Source of the DNA: Anaerolineae bacterium
GTDB taxonomy: Bacteria; Chloroflexota; Anaerolineae; Anaerolineales; Villigracilaceae
Assembly: GCA_018648685.1 (NCBI GenBank)
Contig: JABGQT010000072.1
Span: 1-64,000 of the forward strand
Length of the DNA: 64,000 nucleotides
Direction: 5' to 3'
Below, one piece after another: positions 17,203 through 23,432 of the stretch. A model generated the notes under the pieces. The model was not told the DNA's origin. It ran no database searches and worked only from the letters and a program-made list of their open reading frames with translations. Position 1 is the first letter of the stretch. Every line of letters begins with the position of its first letter. Both the position numbers and the translations under genes were made by a program.

Positions 17203-18237
17203 ATGATCAAAGCCTCAATCATCGGCGCATCCGGCTACACTGGCGGAGAGCTTCTGCGCCTGCTCATCGCCCATCCCAAAGTCGAAATTGTCCAAGCAAC
17301 ATCACGCCAAAAGCTGGGCGAGTATCTCTATCAGACGCATCCCAACTTCCGCAAGCAGACCACGCTCAAGTTCAGCGATCCCGCCGAACTCATCCCCACC
17401 GATGTCCTTTTTCTCGCCCTCCCGCACGGGCAGGCGCAACATAATATAGCAAAATACGCTGCCGTTGCCGAGCATATCATCGATCTTTCTGCAGATTTTC
17501 GTCTGCGGGATGCCGACCTCTATCAGCAGTGGTACGGTGAGCCTCATGCCGCCCCCGATTGGCTGGATAAATTTGTCTACGGATTGCCCGAACTTTATCG
17601 GGATGAATTGAAGACAGCCAAATACGTCAGCGGCGTAGGATGCAACGCGACAGCCGTGAATTTAGGCTTGCTTCCGTTGGTCAACACGGGATTGCTAGAG
17701 ACAAATCTACCGATAATCGCCGAACTCAAAGTCGGTTCATCCGAAGGCGGAGCGTCCGTTAACTCCGGCTCGCATCACCCCGAACGGAGTCAGACCATTC
17801 GCACCTATGCGCCCTATGGACATCGCCACACCGCCGAAGTGATCCAAGAATCGGGCTTGGCAGATGTCACTTTAACGATGACCTCTGTCGGTCTGGTGCG
17901 TGGCGCACTCGCCACTGTTCACGGGCGGGTAAAAGATGGCGTCGCACTCAAAGATTTGTGGAAGGCATACCGTTTGGCAGCATCCCAAAATCCATTTTTA
18001 CGCATCGTGAAGGAGAGACGGGGCATCTACCGCGTTCCCGAGCCGAAAATCCTGGCTGGCTCAAACTACGCCGATCTCGGCTTCGACCTAAACCCCAAAA
18101 CGGGACACGTCATCTCGATTTGCGCCATCGACAACCTGATGAAAGGCGCGTCCGGCTCGGCGGTGCAAAGCATGAATTTGATGCTGGGATTTGAAGAGAC
18201 GCTGGGACTTGAATTTATGGGGTTACACCCAATATAA
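17203..18237 (+). CDS. lysY: LysW-glutamyl-phosphate/aminoadipyl-phosphate reductase (ArgC-type)
   Basis: 344 aa. It reduces the acyl phosphate on LysW to a semialdehyde with NADPH. SIIGASGYTGGELLRLLIAHP is the nucleotide-binding start, YVSGVGCNATAVNLGLLPL contains the catalytic cysteine, and GSSEGGASVNSGSHHPER and HRHTAEVIQE match the ArgC/LysY substrate region. ArgC proteins that act on N-acetylglutamyl phosphate are close relatives. The LysW context decides the name here. Start ATG 17203 lies after TAAGGAAACC. Confidence 0.92.
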   Translation: MIKASIIGASGYTGGELLRLLIAHPKVEIVQATSRQKLGEYLYQTHPNFRKQTTLKFSDPAELIPTDVLFLALPHGQAQHNIAKYAAVAEHIIDLSADFRLRDADLYQQWYGEPHAAPDWLDKFVYGLPELYRDELKTAKYVSGVGCNATAVNLGLLPLVNTGLLETNLPIIAELKVGSSEGGASVNSGSHHPERSQTIRTYAPYGHRHTAEVIQESGLADVTLTMTSVGLVRGALATVHGRVKDGVALKDLWKAYRLAASQNPFLRIVKERRGIYRVPEPKILAGSNYADLGFDLNPKTGHVISICAIDNLMKGASGSAVQSMNLMLGFEETLGLEFMGLHPI

Positions 18238-18240
18238 ATT

Positions 18241-18321
18241 TAAACACAAAGAGCACAAAGGTTCTCTAAGAAAAAACAAAAAAAGTTTTTCCTTCGTGTT
18301 TCTTCGTGTCCTTTGTGTTTA
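18241..18321. repeat. Inverted repeat family C, copy 2
   Basis: TAAACACAAAG (18241-18251) and CTTTGTGTTTA (18311-18321) are perfect arms around AAGTTTTTCCTTCGTG-type text shared with copy 1. It fills the lysY-lysZ gap up to the ribosome site of lysZ. Confidence 0.85.
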
Positions 18322-18338
18322 AAAAGAAGGAAGATTTT

Positions 18339-19151
18339 ATGACAAAAACGATTGTAGTTAAATTGGGTGGCACCGAAGGCGTAGACTTCTCCGCCATCTC
18401 ACAAGATATTGCCAAAATGATTGCCGATGGGCAAAAACTTGTGCTCGTACATGGCGGCTCTGCCGAAGCGAATGCGCTCGGCGAAGCCGTCGGCAAACCA
18501 CCTCGCTTTGTGACCTCGCCTTCGGGATACACATCCCGCTACACCAACCGTGAAACTCTTGAAGTCTTTGCTATGGCAGTCAACGGGAAGGTAAATACTT
18601 TTCTCGTTGAACAATTACAAATGCTCGGCGTGAACGCCCTCGGGCTTAGCGGCGTGGATGGCGGCTTGCTAAAGGCAAAACGAAAAGCCGCTATCCGCAT
18701 CATCGAGAATGGCAAAAAGAAGATTTTGCGTGATGATTACACGGGCAAAATTGAAGAAGTGAATATTTCACTGCTCCAAACCCTGCTGGATGCTGGCTAC
18801 ACCCCCGTAGTCGCCCCAATGGCGATGAGCGAAAAAGGCGAAGCTCTCAACGTAGACGCAGACCGTGCTGCCGCCGAAATCGCTGCCGCGCTGGACGCAG
18901 ACACTTTGCTCCTGCTAACCGCCGTCCCCGGGCTGATGCGAGATTTTCCAGACGAAACTACACTCATCAAAGAGATTCCGCTCGCCAATTTAGATAAAGC
19001 CATCGAATACGCGCAAGGCAGAATGAAGAAAAAAGTTTTGGGCGCGCAAGAAGCACTGAATGGCGGCGTTGGGCAAGTCATTATCGCTGATGGGCGGATG
19101 GAGAATTCGATTTCTAATGCTTTGGCTGGGAATGGAACGGTGATTAAATAA
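18339..19151 (+). CDS. lysZ: LysW-glutamate/aminoadipate kinase (ArgB-type)
   Basis: 270 aa amino-acid kinase. It phosphorylates the free carboxyl of the LysW-bound substrate using ATP. IVVKLGGTEG is the ATP-binding start, LVHGGSAEANALGEAVGKPPRFV is the LysZ variant of the ArgB glycine loop, and NVDADRAAAEIAAALDADTLLLLTAVPG is the conserved end of the fold. ATG 18339 is preferred over the in-frame GTG at 18306 because AAGGAAG lies just ahead of it and the GTG falls inside a repeat arm. Next to lysY, as expected. Confidence 0.93.
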   Translation: MTKTIVVKLGGTEGVDFSAISQDIAKMIADGQKLVLVHGGSAEANALGEAVGKPPRFVTSPSGYTSRYTNRETLEVFAMAVNGKVNTFLVEQLQMLGVNALGLSGVDGGLLKAKRKAAIRIIENGKKKILRDDYTGKIEEVNISLLQTLLDAGYTPVVAPMAMSEKGEALNVDADRAAAEIAAALDADTLLLLTAVPGLMRDFPDETTLIKEIPLANLDKAIEYAQGRMKKKVLGAQEALNGGVGQVIIADGRMENSISNALAGNGTVIK

Positions 19152-19156
19152 TTTTA

Positions 19157-19226
19157 TCCACGAAGGGACACGAAGACACACAAAAAAAGACTAAAAACTT
19201 CGTGCTTCTTCGTGTGACTTCGTGGA
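19157..19226. repeat. Inverted repeat family C, copy 3
   Basis: TCCACGAAG (19157-19165) and CTTCGTGGA (19218-19226) are the outer arms; GGGACACGAAGACACAC faces CTTCGTGTGACTT inside. It fills the lysZ-lysJ gap. Confidence 0.82.
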
Positions 19227-19242
19227 CGAAAAGGAAAAAACT

Positions 19243-20400
19243 ATGCCAAATACTCAAACGATAGAAAACGCTCACACATCTGGCGTTTATGCCAAACGTG
19301 ATTTAACAATCGTGCGTGGCGAAGGGGCAACCCTCTACGACGATCAAGGCAATGCCTATATTGATTGTGTCGGAGGTCAAGGCGCGGCGAATCTTGGTCA
19401 TGCCCATCCCAAAGTTGTAGCCGCGATTAATGAACAGGCGCAGAAAATCATCTCTGTCCCGGAGATGTTCTATAACGATACCCGTGCCGCATTGCTGGAA
19501 AAACTGACCAGTTTAGCCCCCGAAGGCATGGATCGGGCTTTTCTCTCCAACTCGGGGACAGAAGCTGTCGAAGCCGCTTTCAAATTTGCCCGTTTCAGCA
19601 CCAAGCGGACAGAGATCATCGCCACCATGCGTGGATTTCATGGTCGCAGTATGGGCGCACTCTCCGCAACGTGGAATAAGAAATATCGTTCGCCTTTTCA
19701 ACCGCTCATTCCGGGCATTAAGCATGTTCCCTATAATAAACTTGAAAAGCTCGAAGCTGCGATAGATGAAAACACAGCCGCTGTCATTCTCGAAGCCATT
19801 CAAGGCGAGGGCGGGGTCTATCCCGGCGATGCGGAGTATCTGCTTGGGGCGCAAGAACTTTGTCGTGAGCGTGGTGCGCTGCTCATCATGGACGAAATCC
19901 AAACTGGATTTGGGCGCACGGGCAAGATGTTCGCCGTTGACCATTACGACCTAAGTCCCGATATTATGACCGTGGCTAAGTCCATGGCGGGAGGTTTCCC
20001 AATGGGCGCAACTTTGCTCGGCGAGCGTGTAGTCGAACTCGATAAAGGTATTCATGGCTCCACCTTTGGCGGCAATCCCCTTGCCGCGGCGGCATCTTTA
20101 GCAGCCCTAAATGCCCTTGTAGATGAAAAACTCCCCGAGCGCGCGGCTGAGTTGGGCGCATATTTCCTCGCAGAATTGCAAAAGATCGAATCCCCGCTTG
20201 TTCGTGGTGTGCGTGGCATGGGGCTGATGCTCGGCATCGAGATCAAGACCAAAGTCGCTCCCTATCTCAAAGCCCTCACCGAGCGTGGCATCCTCGCCCT
20301 CCCTGCCGGGATGACCGTCATCCGCTTCCTGCCGCCACTCGTAATTGAGAAAGAGCAGATTGATGAGGTGGTGAAAGTGCTAAAAGAAATACTACAGTAA
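19243..20400 (+). CDS. lysJ: LysW-ornithine/lysine aminotransferase (ArgD-type)
   Basis: 385 aa PLP enzyme of fold type I, class III. It moves an amino group from glutamate to the LysW-bound semialdehyde, giving LysW-ornithine (or -lysine). SNSGTEAVEAAFKFAR binds the cofactor phosphate, FHGRSMGALSATWNKKYR follows, LLIMDEIQTGFGRTGKMFA holds the PLP-ring aspartate and VAKSMAGGFPMGA holds the Schiff-base lysine. ATG 19243 is preferred over the in-frame GTG at 19222 because AAGGAAAAAA precedes it. The stop codon TAA is part of the following inverted repeat. Confidence 0.93.
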   Translation: MPNTQTIENAHTSGVYAKRDLTIVRGEGATLYDDQGNAYIDCVGGQGAANLGHAHPKVVAAINEQAQKIISVPEMFYNDTRAALLEKLTSLAPEGMDRAFLSNSGTEAVEAAFKFARFSTKRTEIIATMRGFHGRSMGALSATWNKKYRSPFQPLIPGIKHVPYNKLEKLEAAIDENTAAVILEAIQGEGGVYPGDAEYLLGAQELCRERGALLIMDEIQTGFGRTGKMFAVDHYDLSPDIMTVAKSMAGGFPMGATLLGERVVELDKGIHGSTFGGNPLAAAASLAALNALVDEKLPERAAELGAYFLAELQKIESPLVRGVRGMGLMLGIEIKTKVAPYLKALTERGILALPAGMTVIRFLPPLVIEKEQIDEVVKVLKEILQ

Positions 20401-20518
20401 CTACTCAGGTATGATTTTGCGAGGCAGTTTTATCGCCGAAGCAATCTCATGGAAGACGGGACGGCCGCGTCGCAAAAGCACGCTCCTCGCAGAGTCATCC
20501 ATAGAGGCTGAGTAGTTA
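20398..20518. repeat. Composite inverted repeat with family A core
   Basis: Outer arms TAACTACTCAG (20398-20408) and CTGAGTAGTTA (20508-20518) are perfect and the left one contains the lysJ stop codon. The interior has the family A words TTGCGAGGCAGTTTTATCGCCGAAG and GCAATCTCAT. It fills the gap between lysJ and the GNAT gene. Confidence 0.8.
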
Positions 20519-20547
20519 CATACTACAAGACTAAAACAAACTTATCT

Positions 20548-21066
20548 ATGTTATTTTCAAACTATCAACCTGAATACAAACCAGCCTGCTTATCAATCTT
20601 CGAAGGCAATGCGCCCTATTATTTTGCTCCACAGGAAAAAGATAAGTTTCTATCTTTTCTTAACCGTATTGGCTTGTCATATTTTGTGATCAAGAGCAAA
20701 GTAGATGGAGTTATTGCATGCGGAGGCTACAGTTTAAGTGAGAACAACACCGTAGCTTGGCTGCGTTGGGATATGGTACGAAGTTCTCATCATCAGCAAG
20801 GGCTAGGAACATATTTAACGCTGGGGAGAATGGCTTTGATTTGTAATGAAAAGCAGGTGGCTACAATACATGTAGGGACAAGCCAACATACTTACCCGTT
20901 TTATGAAAAAATGGGTTTTGACATTTATCAAATGACTAAAAATGGGATAGCATCAGGTATCGATGAGTATCGGCTATGTTTAAATTTTGACGAATACAAG
21001 AGGGAAACAATCAAGCGCGAATGGAGAATGATAAACAATGGGCAAAAACTTCATAACGATAGATGA
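20548..21066 (+). CDS. GNAT-family acetyltransferase inside the arginine cluster
   Basis: 172 aa. The GNAT acetyl-CoA loop is VRSSHHQQGLGTYLTLGR, the C-terminal unit is HTYPFYEKMGFDIYQM, and ACGGYSLSENNTVAWLRWDMV forms the central strands. Its 3' end overlaps the carbamoyltransferase gene by 29 bases, so the two are translated together. Both are clearly richer in A and T than the genes around them, suggesting they entered the cluster as a pair. It has no known role in LysW-type synthesis, and it is too short and unlike ArgA or ArgJ to be assigned as glutamate or ornithine acetyltransferase. Confidence 0.8.
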   Translation: MLFSNYQPEYKPACLSIFEGNAPYYFAPQEKDKFLSFLNRIGLSYFVIKSKVDGVIACGGYSLSENNTVAWLRWDMVRSSHHQQGLGTYLTLGRMALICNEKQVATIHVGTSQHTYPFYEKMGFDIYQMTKNGIASGIDEYRLCLNFDEYKRETIKREWRMINNGQKLHNDR

Positions 21067-21877
21067 TTTCTCGGCAGATGAAATCCGCCATATTTTTGAT
21101 CTTGCAGGTAATTCAGCGCAACTTAAGTTTTCTGCAGGCACTACCCTAACGGCTTGCTATTCATTTGAAGGGAACAGTCTTCGCACCAGAGCAACATTTG
21201 TGAAAGCCCTCAGCGATTTGAATATCACACCTATTGGAATTCCAAACTTCCTTAAAACCGAAGAAGGTGTAGAGCATTTGGCTGGATATATGGATAGCTG
21301 GTTCGATATCTACATTCTTCGAGACAGAAATCATGCTAGATTGGCATCCTTTGCAGAAAGCACTCAAAAGCCGACAATCAACGCAATGACCTCCGAAGCA
21401 CATCCATGTGAAGTACTGGCAGACGTATACTCTGTTTGGAAGGAAAAAGGTGACCTAAGAAATCTGAAATATTGTCTACTAGGCCCACCAACGAACGTGT
21501 TGAAATCTTGGCAAAGAATAGGAAAAGTGCTGGGATTGAATCTTATTCATGTCTTGCCACAACAATATAAATCAGAAGGACATCAAGATAAAACCTTCAC
21601 AAGCAGCAAAGAAGATGGATTGAAAGATGCAGATGTGATTTTGACAGATGCATGGCCGCAAGATTTTGATGATAGGTCCTTTCAGTTGAAATTGGATGAC
21701 TTAGAAGTTGCAAAGTCGGATGCATGGGTAATACCATGCCCACCATTTAGTGTGCAAAATGAAATCCATCAAGACATCATCTCGTCTGAATATTTTGCAG
21801 GCTATGGACAAAAAAAATATCTTTATCATGTCCAGAAAGCACTCATCTATTATTTACTGAGCAAAAGCATTGCCTAA
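21038..21877 (+). CDS. Divergent carbamoyltransferase of the ornithine/aspartate family
   Basis: 279 aa, shorter than ornithine carbamoyltransferase (about 310-330). FEGNSLRTRATFVKAL matches the carbamoyl-phosphate loop, with SLRT in place of STRT. HPCEVLADVYSVW matches the HPxQxLAD block but has Glu for Gln. LTDAW is present, but the SMG ornithine loop is absent and the late HCLP motif reads PCPPF. In this cluster it is the only candidate to make citrulline, acting on ornithine, LysW-ornithine or a related amine. Which of these cannot be read. The base composition is AT-rich like the GNAT gene upstream. Confidence 0.75.
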   Translation: MGKNFITIDDFSADEIRHIFDLAGNSAQLKFSAGTTLTACYSFEGNSLRTRATFVKALSDLNITPIGIPNFLKTEEGVEHLAGYMDSWFDIYILRDRNHARLASFAESTQKPTINAMTSEAHPCEVLADVYSVWKEKGDLRNLKYCLLGPPTNVLKSWQRIGKVLGLNLIHVLPQQYKSEGHQDKTFTSSKEDGLKDADVILTDAWPQDFDDRSFQLKLDDLEVAKSDAWVIPCPPFSVQNEIHQDIISSEYFAGYGQKKYLYHVQKALIYYLLSKSIA

Positions 21878-21878
21878 G

Positions 21879-22922
21879 ATGGAACCCTCAACACTCATCA
21901 AACTCGTTCAACACTACAGTCCCTCTGGTCAGGAAGCGGGTGCGGTGGATTATCTCATCGGGCGCATGAAAGGCCTCGGCTTCACCAAAGCCTACAAGGA
22001 TGAAGTCGGCAATGCCGTCGGCGTGATGGGCGAGGGCGAGAAGCAGATCGTTTTGTTGGGGCATATTGATACTATTCCAGGTGAGATAGATGTTCGAGTC
22101 GAGGGAGATATTCTTTACGGGCGGGGATCAGTAGATGCCAAGGGACCCCTCGCAAATTTCGTTGACGCGGTGGCAAGCCTCGGGCAAGTGCGTGGCTGGC
22201 AATTTGTCGTCATTGGCGCAATTGATGAAGAGCGAGAATCCCTCGGCGCGCGACACATCGTCGATCAATATCGCCCCGATTTTGCGATTATCGGCGAACC
22301 CTCCCGCTGGGATCGGGTCACGCTCGGCTATAAAGGCAGCGCTCAATCTATCGTCACTGCCCGCCGTGTGATGGCGCATTCCGCCAGCGGCGAAGAGACC
22401 GCACCCGAAGCAGCGGTTGCCATCTGGGAAAAAGTGCGTGCGTGGGTGGATGATTTCAACGCCGACAAGCCCCGTATTTTCGAGCAGATTTTGCTCTCAC
22501 TGCGCGGATTTGATTCAGGAGATGATGGATTTGAAACCTGGGCAAATTTGCAGATAAACGCCCGACTGCCCGTGACGCTCCTGCCCGAGGCTTGGTACAA
22601 CCAACTGGAGCAGCTTGCCGCGCCCGAGACAGTGGAGCGCAGCGGCTTCGCCATCCCCGCCTATAAAGCCGACCGAAATACGCCCCTTGTGCGATCCTTT
22701 TTGAAGGGCATTCGGGCTGCGGGCGGCAAACCCGGCTTTGTCGTCAAAACCGGCACCGCCGATGTGAATATCGTCGCGCCCGTCTGGGAATGCCCGGCTG
22801 TGGTCTATGGTCCCGGCGATTCTAGCCTTGACCATACGCCAAACGAGCATATATCACTGAGCGAGTATGTGAAAGCTGTAGAAGTCTTGAGCGAAGCTTT
22901 GCGTGCAGTGACGAAAGAATAA
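21879..22922 (+). CDS. lysK: LysW-ornithine/lysine hydrolase (M20 peptidase fold)
   Basis: 347 aa metallopeptidase of the M20 family. It cuts the gamma-peptide bond between the LysW tail and the finished amino acid, releasing ornithine (or lysine). LLGHIDTIPGEIDV holds the first metal His and Asp, YGRGSVDAKGPLANFVDA holds the bridging Asp, and IGAIDEERESLGARHI holds the catalytic Glu pair. GTADVNIVAP is near the end. ATG 21879 follows the carbamoyltransferase stop by one base with no ribosome site, so translation is probably coupled. GC-rich like the main arginine genes. Confidence 0.92.
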   Translation: MEPSTLIKLVQHYSPSGQEAGAVDYLIGRMKGLGFTKAYKDEVGNAVGVMGEGEKQIVLLGHIDTIPGEIDVRVEGDILYGRGSVDAKGPLANFVDAVASLGQVRGWQFVVIGAIDEERESLGARHIVDQYRPDFAIIGEPSRWDRVTLGYKGSAQSIVTARRVMAHSASGEETAPEAAVAIWEKVRAWVDDFNADKPRIFEQILLSLRGFDSGDDGFETWANLQINARLPVTLLPEAWYNQLEQLAAPETVERSGFAIPAYKADRNTPLVRSFLKGIRAAGGKPGFVVKTGTADVNIVAPVWECPAVVYGPGDSSLDHTPNEHISLSEYVKAVEVLSEALRAVTKE

Positions 22923-22940
22923 GCTATCTGAGCGGCGTCG

Positions 22941-22991
22941 AACGTCTCCAGACGTTGGGTAGCTCTAAATTCCGAAATCTGGAGATTTCGG
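22941..22991. repeat. Paired small palindromes, repeat family G
   Basis: AACGTCT-CC-AGACGTT (22941-22956) is followed by CCGAAATCT (22972-22980) with AGATTTCGG (22983-22991). The same CTCCAGA-type text recurs at 46272-46340, and a CCGAAGT version forms the end of the TVP38 gene (50498-50524). Confidence 0.7.
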
Positions 22992-23023
22992 ACTCCCTTA
23001 CTAAACCAACTCTTGAGGAGAAG

Positions 23024-23199
23024 ATGCCAAAACTAATCATCGAAGGGGTCGGGAAATTCGACATCCCTGCCGGAAAGAAATTACTGAACGCACTCGTAGA
23101 AAATGGCGGCGATCCCCGCTATCGCTGTGGGGGGGGAAGCCGAAATGCACCGTTTGCCAGATCGAGTTCATCAGCGGTGAAACAAAAGAAGTGAGCTAA
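23024..23199 (+). pseudogene. Plant-type 2Fe-2S ferredoxin, frameshifted in a G8 tract
   Basis: Starts at ATG 23024 behind GAGGAG. The first 35 residues (KLIIEGVGKFDIPAGKKLLNALVENGGDPRYRCGG) are a ferredoxin up to the first cluster cysteine. The frame then shifts within eight consecutive G (23129-23136) and ends at TGA 23192-23194. Removing two G or adding one restores GGKPKCTVCQIEFISGETKEVS and a TAA at 23197-23199, with the CxxC of the cluster. The protein would be a short electron carrier. A miscount of G in the assembly is likely; true decay or phase variation is possible. Confidence 0.75.
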
Positions 23200-23432
23200 G
23201 CTGAAAAGAATAAATCGATAGACAAAGAAATTTGGGAGAATATCAACTCTTTTGTCTGTATTCTGTAAGGATTTCCTCCCTCCCTTTGCTCTATAATCAT
23301 TATCGAACTCACAATTAGGTAGTCTCAGGTTTAGTGGATTTTACGGAGAACTTTTTTTCACAGAGCTATTAGCTCTCATTATTAGTCCACCTATCACAAT
23401 TTTATCAATCAGGCTGGTGGGCGTTAGTATTT
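23200..23432. other. Spacer before the hybrid-kinase cluster
   Basis: 233 bases without a gene. It is AT-rich, with TATAAT at about 23292-23297 that could be a -10 element for the kinase gene. AGAGCTATTAGCTCT (23361-23375) is a small hairpin. No clear ribosome site precedes 23433. Confidence 0.4.
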
